Assembly: GCF_037023745.1 (NCBI RefSeq) | Contig: NZ_CP146101.1 | Span: 992,001 to 1,056,000, forward strand | Length of the DNA: 64,000 nucleotides | Source: Streptomyces sp. SCSIO 30461 | GTDB lineage: Bacteria; Actinomycetota; Actinomycetes; Streptomycetales; Streptomycetaceae | Direction: 5' to 3' | Shown: piece by piece, positions 15,956 to 24,794 of the stretch | Position numbering within the stretch: position 1 is the stretch's first letter | Layout of the letters: each line of letters starts with the position of its first letter | Translations under genes and position numbers: made by a program | Notes under the pieces: model-generated | Told to the model about the DNA's origin: nothing | Database searches by the model: none | What the model saw: only the letters and a program-made list of their open reading frames with translations

Positions 15956-17287
15956 ATGGGATCAAGCGTTCGTGAGCTCGCCGAAGCCACCCCGGACACC
16001 AGGGACCGCTACGTAGACCTGCTGAGGGTCGCCTCGCTCGGCACGGTCGTGCTCGGCCACTGGCTGATGGCCGCGGTGACCGCCGACGGTGTCGGCAACC
16101 TCCTCGCCGTCGTCCCGCAACTGCAACCGCTCACCTGGGCCCTGCAGATCATGCCGGTCTTCTTCTTCGTCGGAGGCTTCTCGCACGCGCTCTCCTACCG
16201 CTCGCTGAGCCGCCGCCGGCCGGAGGGATCCGTGTACGCGCTCTTCCTGCGCGCCCGGCTGCGGCGGCTGCTGCGGCCCACGATGGTGTTCATCGCGGTA
16301 TGGGGCGCCGCGGCGCTGACCATCCAATTCCTGGGCGGCGGGGGCGGACTCACCGAGGTCACGCTGCGGCTGGTCACCCAGCCCCTGTGGTTCATCGGCG
16401 TCTATCTGGCCATGGCCGCCTGCACCCCGCCGCTGCTGAAGCTCCACGAGCGCCACGGCTGGGCCGCGTTCGGTGCGCTCGCGGGCGGCGCGGTCGCGGT
16501 GGACGTACTGCGGTTCGCCTTCGGTGTCGCATACGTGGAGTTCCTGAACTTCGCCTTCGTCTGGCTCGCCGTCCACCAACTCGGCTTCCTCCGCGCCGAC
16601 GGGCGCCTGCGTTTCCCCGCCGCCCTGGCGCTCGGCGGCCTCACCGGAGCCGTCGCGCTGGTCGCCCTCGGCCCGTATCCGCTGTCCATGGTCGGCATGC
16701 CGGGGGAGGAGGTCTCCAACATGGCCCCGCCCACCCTCGCCCTGTTGTGCCACGGCCTCTGGCTGGTCGGTGCGGTGGAACTGCTGCGCGCCCCCGGCAC
16801 GCGCCTGGTGGCCCGCTCCCGTGTCTGGCGTACGGTCGTCGCCGCGAACGGCATCGCGATGACCGCGTTCCTGTGGCACCTCACCGCCATGCTCGGCGTC
16901 TACGGCGTTCTCCTCGCCACCGGCACCTCCCTCCCCGCCCCGGCCACGGCGGCCTGGTGGGCCCAGGCCCCGCTGCGTGTCGTCGCCGCGGCGGTCCTCA
17001 CGGCGCTGCTGGTCGCCGCCTTCCGCACCTTCGAGCGCCCCTCCCCGCTCTCCCCGCCTGCCACCCCGGCCGGCCCCGGCTCCGGCCCGCTGGCGGCCCT
17101 CGGCATCACCTGCTGCCTGCTCGGCGTGCTCGGACTGTCCATGGTCGGCTTCGGGGGCCTGCTGGAAGGTCGCTCGGCCATGCTGATCGCCTTCCCGGTG
17201 ACGGCCCCGGTGGCGGTGGCGATGGCGCTGGGAGGGTGGCTGCTGGTGGAGCGGCCGGGGTTCGGGACGCGGCGCACGGAGCGGTGA
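15956..17287 (+). CDS. Acyltransferase-3 family membrane protein
   Basis: 443 residues, an integral membrane protein with about ten hydrophobic spans. The N-terminal 'DRYVDLLRVASLGTVVLGHWL' carries the R-x7-9-H pattern expected of acyltransferase-3 proteins (His in GHW likely catalytic), and 'IMPVFFFVGGFSHALSYRS' is the usual second span. Members acylate sugars, lipids or antibiotics using acyl-CoA, but the acceptor here cannot be named. A Pro-rich cytoplasmic loop (~362-378) precedes the last spans. Divergent from the MarR gene, suggesting ligand-responsive repression. Confidence 0.85.
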   Translation: MGSSVRELAEATPDTRDRYVDLLRVASLGTVVLGHWLMAAVTADGVGNLLAVVPQLQPLTWALQIMPVFFFVGGFSHALSYRSLSRRRPEGSVYALFLRARLRRLLRPTMVFIAVWGAAALTIQFLGGGGGLTEVTLRLVTQPLWFIGVYLAMAACTPPLLKLHERHGWAAFGALAGGAVAVDVLRFAFGVAYVEFLNFAFVWLAVHQLGFLRADGRLRFPAALALGGLTGAVALVALGPYPLSMVGMPGEEVSNMAPPTLALLCHGLWLVGAVELLRAPGTRLVARSRVWRTVVAANGIAMTAFLWHLTAMLGVYGVLLATGTSLPAPATAAWWAQAPLRVVAAAVLTALLVAAFRTFERPSPLSPPATPAGPGSGPLAALGITCCLLGVLGLSMVGFGGLLEGRSAMLIAFPVTAPVAVAMALGGWLLVERPGFGTRRTER

Positions 17288-17651
17288 GCCCCGTCGTACG
17301 CGGACGTCGGTGACGTACCGCGGCCGAGGGCGACACGGCCCCGCATCGGGCAACGACGTCCGGTCCCGGCGAAACGCTTGAAACACGGACCGCTTTGTCG
17401 TGCGCGGTGAATTCACACGGCACGGCGAGCACCGGTCAGGGCTCCGGCCCCACGCCGTCACGGTGAGCGGCTCAGGGCGAGCGCCCTCGCCGCCGGCCCG
17501 GGACGGCCCGTACGGCCATGGGCTGCGGGGCCGTCCCCGAGCCCTGTCGCCGGCTTGCCGCACCGGCGTTCGCGTACCGGCCCCGAGCGGCCGTCGCTCG
17601 TCCGTCGGCGACTAGGCTGGGAGGTCGATCGATCCCCCTGTCAGGAGAGAA
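17288..17651 (+). promoter_or_regulatory. Intergenic region with promoter of the ABC-F gene
   Basis: 364 bp without a gene. The only signal is a -10 hexamer TAGGCT at 17613-17618, giving a ~25-30-nt leader with the ribosome site AGGAGAG before the ATG at 17652. The remainder is GC-rich with short inverted repeats and nothing identifiable. Confidence 0.45.
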
Positions 17652-19463
17652 ATGGCCGTCAACCTGGTCAATGTCGAGGCAGCCAGCAAGGTGTACGGCA
17701 CCCGTGCCCTGCTCGACGGAGTGTCGCTCGGCGTGTCCGAGGGGGACCGTATCGGTGTCGTCGGGCGCAACGGAGACGGGAAGACCACCCTGATCCGGAT
17801 GCTCGCCAAGCTGGAGGAGACCGACACCGGTCGGGTCACCCACAGCGGTGGGCTGCGGCTCGGAGTGCTGACGCAGCACGACTCCCTCGACCCGGGCGCC
17901 ACCATCAGGCACGAGGTCATCGGTGACCTCGCCGACCACGAGTGGGCCGGGAACGCCAAGATCAGGGACGTGCTCACCGGACTGTTCGGCGGGCTCGACC
18001 TCCCCGGGTTCCCGCAGGGTCTCGACACCGTCATCGCGCCGCTCTCGGGTGGGGAGCGGCGGCGGATCGCGCTGGCCAAGCTGCTGATCGGCGAGCCGGA
18101 CCTGATCGTGCTGGACGAGCCCACCAACCACCTCGACGTGGAGGGCATCGCCTGGCTCGCCCGCCACCTCCAGGCGCGACGCTCCGCGCTGGTGTGCGTC
18201 ACCCACGACCGGTGGTTCCTCGACCAGGTCTGCACTCGTATGTGGGACGTGCAGCGGGGCACGGTGTACGAGTACGAGGGCGGCTACTCCGACTATGTCT
18301 TCGCCCGCGCCGAGCGCGAGCGGATCGCCGCCACCGAGGAGGTCAAGCGGCAGAACCTGGTCCGCAAGGAGCTGGCCTGGCTGCGGCGGGGGGCGCCGGC
18401 GCGTACGTCGAAGCCCCGGTTCCGGGTCGAGGCGGCCAACGAACTGATCAAGGACGTGCCGCCGCCGCGCGACACGTCCGAGCTGATGAAGTTCGCCACC
18501 ACCCGGCTCGGAAGGACCGTCTTCGACCTGGAGAACGTGACCGTCCAGGCCGGTCCCAAGGTGCTGCTGAAGCATCTGACCTGGCAGCTCGGCCCGGGTG
18601 ACCGGATCGGGCTGGTCGGCGTCAACGGCGCAGGGAAGACCTCGCTGCTGCGGGCCATGGCGGAGGCCGCCCGCAGCGAGGGCGAGGTGCAGCCCAGCGC
18701 GGGGCGGATCGTCAGCGGCAAGACCGTGAAGTTGGCCTACCTGTCGCAGGAGGTCGCCGAACTCGATCCCGCCCTGCGCGTGCTGGAGGCCGTGCAGCAG
18801 GTGCGGGACCGCGTCGATCTCGGTAAGGGGCGGGAGATGACGGCCGGACAGCTGTGCGAGCAGTTCGGCTTCTCCAAGGACAAGCAGTGGACCCCGGTCG
18901 GCGATCTCTCGGGTGGTGAGCGGCGGAGGCTCCAGCTGCTGCGGCTGCTGATGGACGAGCCGAACGTGCTCTTCCTGGACGAGCCCACCAACGACCTGGA
19001 CATCGAGACCCTGACCCAGCTCGAGGACGTTCTCGACGGCTGGCCCGGCTCGATGATCGTGATCTCGCACGACCGCTTCTTCGTGGAGCGTACGACCGAC
19101 CAGGTGTACGCGCTGCTCGGCGACGCCTCGCTGCGGATGCTGCCGCGGGGCATCGAGGAGTACCTGGAGCGGCGCCAGAGGATGATCGAAGCCGCCGTCC
19201 CCGCCCCGGTCGCCCCGGCGGCGGGAAGTCCGGCCGCTCCCGAGAAGTCCGCCGCGGAGCTGCGCGCTGCGAAGAAGGAACTCCAGAAGATCGAGCGGCA
19301 GTTGGACAAGCTCTCCGAGAGCGAGGCGAAGCTGCACGCGCAGATCGCCGAGAACGCGACCGACTTCGCGAAGGTGGCGGAACTCGACGCGAGACTGCGT
19401 GGACTGGTGGTGGAGCGCGAGGAGCTGGAGATGCGCTGGCTGGAGCTCGCCGAGGACTCCTGA
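17652..19463 (+). CDS. ABC-F family ATPase (Uup/Etta-like ribosome-associated)
   Basis: 603 residues with two ABC cassettes and no membrane domain, the ABC-F layout. Walker A motifs are GRNGDGKTT (~38) and GVNGAGKTS (~324); signatures LSGGERRRIALAK (~133) and LSGGERRRLQLL (~420); Walker B motifs 'LIVLDEPTNHLD' and 'VLFLDEPTNDLD'. The inter-domain linker (~235-285) is charged and helical, and the C-terminal ~70 residues form a Lys/Glu coiled coil as in Uup. ABC-F proteins act on the ribosomal E site to relieve translation stalls or confer antibiotic protection; the linker is not long enough to claim resistance. Confidence 0.92.
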   Translation: MAVNLVNVEAASKVYGTRALLDGVSLGVSEGDRIGVVGRNGDGKTTLIRMLAKLEETDTGRVTHSGGLRLGVLTQHDSLDPGATIRHEVIGDLADHEWAGNAKIRDVLTGLFGGLDLPGFPQGLDTVIAPLSGGERRRIALAKLLIGEPDLIVLDEPTNHLDVEGIAWLARHLQARRSALVCVTHDRWFLDQVCTRMWDVQRGTVYEYEGGYSDYVFARAERERIAATEEVKRQNLVRKELAWLRRGAPARTSKPRFRVEAANELIKDVPPPRDTSELMKFATTRLGRTVFDLENVTVQAGPKVLLKHLTWQLGPGDRIGLVGVNGAGKTSLLRAMAEAARSEGEVQPSAGRIVSGKTVKLAYLSQEVAELDPALRVLEAVQQVRDRVDLGKGREMTAGQLCEQFGFSKDKQWTPVGDLSGGERRRLQLLRLLMDEPNVLFLDEPTNDLDIETLTQLEDVLDGWPGSMIVISHDRFFVERTTDQVYALLGDASLRMLPRGIEEYLERRQRMIEAAVPAPVAPAAGSPAAPEKSAAELRAAKKELQKIERQLDKLSESEAKLHAQIAENATDFAKVAELDARLRGLVVEREELEMRWLELAEDS

Positions 19464-19864
19464 GTCCAGGCGGCGGGACCGGTGAGCGGAGCCGGGGCCT
19501 GGGCAGCGCGCCCTGCTGTCGGTGCCTTTGAGCGCCGACCGTGCCGAGTACCTCGCCGCGACCCCCGGCGCGGGGCCGCGGTCGAGTCACCGGTGCCTCG
19601 TCCGCGCCCCACCACTGGCGCCACCACTGCCTCCACCGCCGCGAAAGGCGCCGTGAACGCGCCAGCGGAACGCGTTGCTCGAACGAGTCCGGCGCCCTGA
19701 TCCATTAGATCGCGGCGCCGGGCCGTTTTGGCGAAGAATTCGGCAATCTGGGGGGCTTCTGGCAGGTAACGGGCGCACAACGTCGAACAAGCGTGTAGCT
19801 TGCCGGGTCAACAGGGCTGGGTGGCCGGGGGGCCGACTCCAGGGGTATTGGGGGGTTTGCTCGA
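19464..19864. other. Intergenic region before the atypical response regulator
   Basis: 401 bp without a convincing gene. A -10 hexamer TAGCTT at 19796-19801 is a possible promoter. Just before the downstream start there is a G-rich stretch (GGGGTATTGGGGGGTT) that supplies the ribosome site. Frames on the minus strand are Gly/Ser/Arg-rich shadows. Confidence 0.4.
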
Positions 19865-20548
19865 ATGGGTGTGCGGCTCATGGTGGTCGATGACCACCGA
19901 CTGCTCGCGGAGGCGCTCGCATCGGCGTTGAAACTGCGCGGGCACCGGGTGCTCGCTGCGGCGGCGCCCACGGCGGGAGCGGCCGAGCTGGTGGTGAGCA
20001 GGGCACCGGAGGTGTGCCTGCTGGGCACGGGGACACCCGCCGAGCCGGGGGTCTTCGACCCGATCGCGCGGATCAAGCGGGAGCGCCCGCAGGTCGCGGT
20101 GGTGGTGCTGGGGCCCGTACCGTCCCCGCGCGGGATAGCCGCGGCGTTCGCGGCCGGTGCGTCGGGATACGTACGCCATGACGAGCGCATCGAAGGCGTC
20201 GAGCGCGCCATGATGAAGGCCCGCGCGGGGGAGACGGCGGTGGCGCCGCAGCTGCTTCAGGGAGCCTTCGCCGAACTGCTGAACCCGGCGGTCCAGCCGG
20301 ACGACGAAGGGCAGCGGCTGCTGCGGATGCTCACCCCGCGCGAGGTGGAGGTGCTCGTCCGGGTGGCAGAGGGTGAGGACACGCGGCTGATCGCCGCAGG
20401 CATGGGCATAGCTCCCAGCACCGCGCGCACGCATGTCCAGCGCGTGCTGATGAAGCTCGGCGTCGGTTCCAGGCTGGAGGCGGCAGCACTCGCGGCCCGC
20501 ACGGGTCTGCTGGACCGTGCGCCGGAAGTGCCCCGCCAGGCCGACTGA
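19865..20548 (+). CDS. Orphan LuxR-type response regulator with degenerate receiver
   Basis: 227 residues: receiver (~1-125) plus LuxR-type helix-turn-helix (~155-215; 'LTPREVEVLVRVAEGEDTRL', 'STARTHVQRVLMKLGV'). The acidic pair D9-D10 is kept, but the phospho-acceptor position reads G54 in 'VCLLGTGTP' where Asp is expected, and the conserved Lys is His105 ('SGYVRHDE'). It therefore cannot be phosphorylated in the normal way and is an atypical regulator, probably constitutive or ligand-controlled. No histidine kinase is adjacent. A second orphan regulator of the same type lies 2 kb downstream beyond galE. Confidence 0.88.
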   Translation: MGVRLMVVDDHRLLAEALASALKLRGHRVLAAAAPTAGAAELVVSRAPEVCLLGTGTPAEPGVFDPIARIKRERPQVAVVVLGPVPSPRGIAAAFAAGASGYVRHDERIEGVERAMMKARAGETAVAPQLLQGAFAELLNPAVQPDDEGQRLLRMLTPREVEVLVRVAEGEDTRLIAAGMGIAPSTARTHVQRVLMKLGVGSRLEAAALAARTGLLDRAPEVPRQAD

Positions 20549-20649
20549 GCCGTGAGCCGTGAGTGCCCCTCCACCCCGGAACAGCGCTCCTGGGCTTCGG
20601 CGCTCAGCGACGGCGCACGCATAGAGTCCCCACAGATCCGTCTGGGACC

Positions 20650-20897
20650 CTTCTCCTGCGCTTCGACCGGACCGTCGGCCCCGACGAGCCGCCGACGCCC
20701 TATGTCGCCGCGTGGCACCAGGCGCCGTTCGACGACGAGCGGCGTGGTGACTTCGCCCTGAATCCGGCACCGTCCGTCGCCCGCCCGGCAAACTGAAGTA
20801 CCTCGCCGGGTCGGAGTCCGGCACGAGCGTGTTCACGAACGATGTGCGGCCCGAGGCCGCGGCCGAGCGACTGCGAGAGGTGGCGACGACCACATGA
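20650..20897 (+). pseudogene. galT: 3' remnant of galT (galactose-1-phosphate uridylyltransferase)
   Basis: In one frame the sequence reads 'PPTPYVAAWHQAPFDDE' and 'RGDFAL', matching the C-terminal region of GalT, then a frame change occurs near 20760 and the other frame continues '[18 protein letters not shown]' and '[15 protein letters not shown]' up to a TGA at 20895-20897. That TGA overlaps the galE ATG (ATGA), the coupling expected for an intact galT-galE operon. The first two thirds, including the His-Pro-His active site, are absent. This is decay by deletion plus frameshift. Confidence 0.75.
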
Positions 20898-21862
20898 GCG
20901 ACTATCTGGTGACGGGCGGGGCCGGCTATGTGGGCGGTGTCGTGGTGGCACACCTGCTGGAGGCGGGCCACCGGGTGACGGTGCTCGACGACCTGTCCAC
21001 CGGCTTCCGCGCGGGCGTGCCGGATGGCGCCGACTTCATCGAAGGCCGGGTCCAGGACGCCGCCCGGCTGCTGCGCCCCGGCTTCGAGGGAGTGTTCCAC
21101 TTCGCCGCGTACTCCCAGGTCGGCGAGTCGGTCGCGGACCCCGAGAAGTACTGGACGAACAACGTCGGCGGGACCATGGCCCTGCTGGCCGCGATGCGCT
21201 CGGCGGGGGTGGACAAGCTGGTGTTCTCGTCCACCGCCGCCACCTACGGCGAGCCGGTGTCGACCCCGATCACCGAGACCGACCCGACCGCCCCCACCAA
21301 CCCCTACGGCGCGAGCAAGCTGGCCGTCGACCAGATGATCAGCGGCCACTGCGCCGCGTACGGGCTCGGCGCAGCCTCGCTTCGCTACTTCAACGTGGCT
21401 GGCGCGTACGGTGACTGCGGTGAGCGCCACGACCCCGAGTCGCATCTGATTCCGCTGGTCCTCCAAGTGGCACTCGGCACCCGTGCGGCGATCTCCGTCT
21501 ACGGCGACGACTACCCGACGCCCGACGGCACCTGCGTACGGGACTACATCCATGTCGCCGATCTGGCGGAGGCGCATCTGCTCGCCATGGACCGGATCGC
21601 CACCGGTGAGCACCTCATCTGCAACCTCGGCAACGGCAACGGATTCTCCGTCCGTGAGGTCGTCGAGACGGTCCGCAAGGTCACCGGACATCCGGTGCCC
21701 GAGGTGGTTGCCGCCCGCCGACCGGGCGACCCGGCCGTACTCGTCGCCTCCGCCGACGCGGCCCGTGAACGGCTCGGCTGGAGTCCGTCGAGGGCCGACC
21801 TCGCCGGGATCGTCGCCGACGCCTGGGAGTTCGCACAGGCCAGGGCCGCGGCGCGCGGCTGA
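20894..21862 (+). CDS. galE: UDP-glucose 4-epimerase GalE
   Basis: 322 residues, extended short-chain dehydrogenase that interconverts UDP-glucose and UDP-galactose. NAD-binding G8-G-A-G11-Y-V-G14, 'STAATYGEP' and the catalytic pair Y138-x3-K142 ('NPYGASK') are intact, as are 'RYFNVAGA' and '[14 protein letters not shown]'. Its start overlaps the stop of the galT remnant. Downstream, where galK would be expected in a galTEK operon, there is no kinase gene. The enzyme probably remains useful for cell-wall or exopolysaccharide precursors rather than galactose breakdown. Confidence 0.93.
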   Translation: MSDYLVTGGAGYVGGVVVAHLLEAGHRVTVLDDLSTGFRAGVPDGADFIEGRVQDAARLLRPGFEGVFHFAAYSQVGESVADPEKYWTNNVGGTMALLAAMRSAGVDKLVFSSTAATYGEPVSTPITETDPTAPTNPYGASKLAVDQMISGHCAAYGLGAASLRYFNVAGAYGDCGERHDPESHLIPLVLQVALGTRAAISVYGDDYPTPDGTCVRDYIHVADLAEAHLLAMDRIATGEHLICNLGNGNGFSVREVVETVRKVTGHPVPEVVAARRPGDPAVLVASADAARERLGWSPSRADLAGIVADAWEFAQARAAARG

Positions 21863-21949
21863 GTTCACGGGTGATGCCTCAGCGATGGCGGGCCGGCACC
21901 TGGAGAGCGAACGGAGGGACCGCGGAATGCCATGGCGGGCCGGCCCCGG

Positions 21950-22130
21950 TCAGCCGGGTGCGATCCGGCTGAGGTGCTCCCAGGACTGGTGGAGGTCCGT
22001 TCGGGCCTGGTTCATCTCCAGGACGTGATCGAAGGACTGGCTGCCGACTGCAAGCCGTCGGGGCGGGTCCGGCAGCGCGGCCAGTTCCATGATGACCGGG
22101 GGCCCGGGCGCTGGGTGCGCGTGCCCGGCG
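21950..22130 (-). pseudogene. C-terminal remnant of a short-chain dehydrogenase
   Basis: On the minus strand a frame with strong G/C third-position bias ends at 21950 and reads 'VIMELAALPDPPRRLAVGSQ' followed by 'SFDHVLEMNQARTDLHQSWE' and 'HLSRIAPG'. This is the tail typical of classical SDR oxidoreductases (Pro-Pro-x-Arg-Leu-x-x-Gly then a helical 'WE.LSR' end). No catalytic or NAD-binding portion precedes it, so only ~60 codons survive. It sits where galK would be expected after galE. Confidence 0.5.
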
Positions 22131-22510
22131 CCTCCCGTGGCAACCGCTGCTGTCTGCCGCGCCCGGTGACAGCGGCCTATGGCAGGGCGTCATGTCAGCG
22201 CGATATGACCGCGAAACGTGCCAATCCCTGTCTACTTCTGTCTCAGAACGAAACACCTGACACACGGTGAACGCGCTGGCCAAACAGTTCTGTCAATGTG
22301 CTTCCGCTTCCCGTCCCCAGCCTTACTCTGAAGCACAGCACTGGTGGGGACCGGTGCTGATCAGGGGGCGAGACGGCCGGGTACGCCGCTCCGGGCGGGG
22401 TAGTCAAGTCAGAAGCGCGGCGACGGCTGTCGGGGCGGGCACAGCACTCCTTCCGGGCGCCGTACGAGCGCGGCAGGGCTCGTTGAAGTGTGCCGGAATA
22501 CTCCGGAAAT

Positions 22511-23332
22511 ATGCAGCTTGGGGGTGTCGTGGTTCGAATTCGGGTCCTGGTGGTGGACGACCACCGGATCTTCGCCGAGTCGCTGGCCGCGGCACTCGCG
22601 GCCGAGCCGGACGTGGAGGTGGCGGCGGCCGGAAGCGGCCCGGCCGCACTGCGCTGTATGGACCGCGCGGCGGCCGACGGGCGCAGATTCGATGTGATGC
22701 TCGTGGACGCGGACCTCGGCGTCGCCGCCGCAGCGGCTGCCGCGGCCCCGGCCGCGCCGGTCGTCGCCCGCGCCGTGCCGGACAACGGCGACGGCGGTTT
22801 CGTGGACGGCATATCCCTCGTCGCCGCGGTCCGCTCGGCCCGTCCGGCAGTGCGTTCCATCGTGCTCGCGGAGAAGGACGACCCGCGCCGGGCGGCGCTC
22901 GCGTTGCAGGCCGGGGCGTCGGGCTGGCTGGCCAAGGACTGCTCGTTGCAGCGGCTGCTCACGGTGATCCGGGGCGTGCTCCGCGAGGAAACCCATCTGC
23001 CTCCCGCGCTGCTCACCGCTGTGCTGAGGGAGCTCACCGCCGCACGCAAGCACCGCACGGAGAGCGAGCAGTTGGTGGAGTCGCTGACTCCGCGTGAACG
23101 CGAGGTGCTGCGCTGCATGGTCGCGGGCCTCGGCCGCAAGGCCGTCGCGGAGCGGCTCTTCCTGTCTCCGCACACGGTTCGCACGCATATGCAGAACGTG
23201 CTGGGAAAGCTGGGGGTGCACTCCACTCTGGCCGCCGTCGCGCTGGCCCGTCGAGCCGGTGTCGGACCGGTGGAACTGGGTCCGGCCGGTCTAGCCGGGG
23301 ACGTTGTCGAACGGGGCGGTCAGCTGGCGTAG
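22511..23332 (+). CDS. Orphan NarL/LuxR-type response regulator
   Basis: 273 residues from the ATG at 22511; GTG codons at 22490 and 22529 are alternatives and no ribosome site settles the choice. The receiver begins 'IRVLVVDDHRIFAESLAAAL', keeps the acceptor Asp in 'DVMLVDADLG' and the Lys in 'SGWLAKD', and is longer than usual because of an Ala-rich insert after the acceptor site. The LuxR output domain contains 'LTPREREVLRCMVAGLGRKA' and 'HTVRTHMQNVLGKLGV'. No kinase lies nearby. The last 42 bp overlap the 3' end of convergent tamR. Confidence 0.88.
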   Translation: MQLGGVVVRIRVLVVDDHRIFAESLAAALAAEPDVEVAAAGSGPAALRCMDRAAADGRRFDVMLVDADLGVAAAAAAAAPAAPVVARAVPDNGDGGFVDGISLVAAVRSARPAVRSIVLAEKDDPRRAALALQAGASGWLAKDCSLQRLLTVIRGVLREETHLPPALLTAVLRELTAARKHRTESEQLVESLTPREREVLRCMVAGLGRKAVAERLFLSPHTVRTHMQNVLGKLGVHSTLAAVALARRAGVGPVELGPAGLAGDVVERGGQLA

Positions 23333-23788
23333 CAGTGCCGCCAGTTCGCCGCGCTGTGTCCGGGACAGCTCGGCCAGGATCGCCCGCTCCTGATCCAGCA
23401 GTCCGGCCAGCGCCTGATCGGCGCGGTCCCGCCCCTCGGGGGTGAGTCGGACAAGCACGCCGCGCCGGTCGCTCGGGTCGGGCAGCCGTTCGACAAGGCC
23501 CTTCTTCGTGAGGCGGTCGATCCGGTTGGTCATCGTGCCGGAGGTCACCAGGGTCTGTGTCAGCAGCTGGCCCGGGGAGAGCTGGTAGGGGGCGCCCGCA
23601 CGCCGCAGTGACGTCAGTACGTCGAATTCCCAGGGCTCCAGGCTGTGCTCGGAGAACGCCAGTCGGCGCGCACGGTCGAGATGGCGGGCCAGCCTGGAGA
23701 TACGGCTGAGCACCTCGAGCGGTTCCACGTCGAGGTCGGGGCGCTCGCGGCGCCAAGCAGCAACCAGTCGATCGACCTCGTCCTCCAT
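23291..23788 (-). CDS. tamR: TamR, MarR/UrtR-family repressor of trans-aconitate methyltransferase
   Basis: 165 residues. A MarR winged helix occupies ~35-135: 'LEPWEFDVLTSLRRAG', recognition helix 'TQTLVTSGTMTNRIDRLTKK' and wing 'DPSDRRGVLVRLT', with an N-terminal extra helix as in the UrtR/TamR subgroup. In S. coelicolor TamR controls tam and other citrate-cycle genes and is released by citrate, cis- and trans-aconitate; here its divergent neighbour is a tam-type methyltransferase and a perfect palindrome lies between them, so the assignment is strong by context. A TACACT hexamer seven bases before the ATG indicates a leaderless mRNA. Confidence 0.88.
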   Translation of the reverse strand: MEDEVDRLVAAWRRERPDLDVEPLEVLSRISRLARHLDRARRLAFSEHSLEPWEFDVLTSLRRAGAPYQLSPGQLLTQTLVTSGTMTNRIDRLTKKGLVERLPDPSDRRGVLVRLTPEGRDRADQALAGLLDQERAILAELSRTQRGELAALLRQLTAPFDNVPG

Positions 23789-23795
23789 GACGATC

Positions 23796-23801
23796 AGTGT
23801 A
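23796..23801 (-). promoter_or_regulatory. -10 hexamer for leaderless tamR mRNA
   Basis: TACACT on the minus strand, ending seven bases before the tamR ATG. Confidence 0.45.
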
Positions 23802-23823
23802 GATGGTCCCTCGACATGAAGTC

Positions 23824-23837
23824 TCTTGACGTCAAGA
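23824..23837. promoter_or_regulatory. TamR operator
   Basis: TCTTGACGTCAAGA, a perfect 14-bp palindrome of the MarR/UrtR type, in the tamR-tam divergent region. A TATAGT hexamer (23838-23843) that could serve as the tam -10 box directly abuts it, so binding would block RNA polymerase. Confidence 0.7.
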
Positions 23838-23918
23838 TATAGTCGGGTGGACTATGGGGCATGGTCGGGCCGAACCTCGTTCCGTTTGGCTGCTTCGTTC
23901 CAGCAAGGGGGCTCGAAC

Positions 23919-24746
23919 ATGCATTCCGTACCAACCTGGGATCCTCAGCAGTACCTCCGACATTCCGGGCACCGCACCCGCCCGTTCCTTGATCTCCTCG
24001 CCCGTATCCCCGACCCGCCGCACGGTCCGGACGGCCGTCCCGCCCGCATCGCGGACATCGGCTGCGGACCGGGCAATGTCACCGTCCTGCTCGCCGACCG
24101 CTGGCCCGACGCCCGCATCACGGGACTCGACCTCTCCCCGGAGATGCTCGCCCGTGCCGAGAAGGAACACGCGGGTCCGACCCCCGGCGGTGGCTCGATC
24201 GACTTCCGCCTCGCCGACGCCGCGCGCTGGATCCCCGACGAGCCCTACGACCTGATCGTCTCCAACGCCGCCCTGCAGTGGGTGCCCGGCCACCCCGGCT
24301 CCTTCGCCGCCTGGATCGACGGCCTCGCACCCGGCGGCACCTTCGCCTTCCAGGTCCCTGGGAACTTCACCTCGCCCAGTCACGCCCTGCTCGGCGAACT
24401 GTGTGAATCGGCCCGGTGGCGCGACCGCCTCGGCGACCACGGCCGCCGCTTCGTCCATGTCCTGGAGCCCGCCGACTACCTGCTGCGGCTCGCCGACCTC
24501 GGCTGCGAGACCGATGTCTGGGAGACCACGTACTCCCAGCTGCTCGGCGGCGAGGACCCCGTACTGGACTGGGTGAAGGGCACGGCTCTGCGGCCGGTCC
24601 TCACCGCACTCGACGGGGACCCGCAGGCGGCGGCCGAATTCCTCGACCAGTACCGCGATCTGCTCCGCAAGGCCTACCCGCCAGGTCCGCATGGCACGGT
24701 GTTCCCGTTCCGGAGGATCTTCGCGGTGGCCCGCAAGGCCGTCTGA
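23919..24746 (+). CDS. tam: Trans-aconitate 2-methyltransferase
   Basis: 275 residues. SAM-dependent enzyme that methylates trans-aconitate, a spontaneous inhibitor of aconitase, especially during oxidative stress. 'WDPQQYLRHSGHRTRPFLDL' is the family N-terminus, motif I is 'RIADIGCGPGNVT' (~45), 'ITGLDLSPEML' follows, and 'YDLIVSNAALQWVPGH' (~110) is the post-motif typical of Tam. The ATG at 23919 has AAGGGGG upstream; the longer open frame reads through the operator and is not used. Divergent from tamR. Confidence 0.92.
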   Translation: MHSVPTWDPQQYLRHSGHRTRPFLDLLARIPDPPHGPDGRPARIADIGCGPGNVTVLLADRWPDARITGLDLSPEMLARAEKEHAGPTPGGGSIDFRLADAARWIPDEPYDLIVSNAALQWVPGHPGSFAAWIDGLAPGGTFAFQVPGNFTSPSHALLGELCESARWRDRLGDHGRRFVHVLEPADYLLRLADLGCETDVWETTYSQLLGGEDPVLDWVKGTALRPVLTALDGDPQAAAEFLDQYRDLLRKAYPPGPHGTVFPFRRIFAVARKAV

Positions 24747-24794
24747 GGGACGGCCCTTGGTCACCGACACCGAAGCCGATACTCGGGGGGACCC

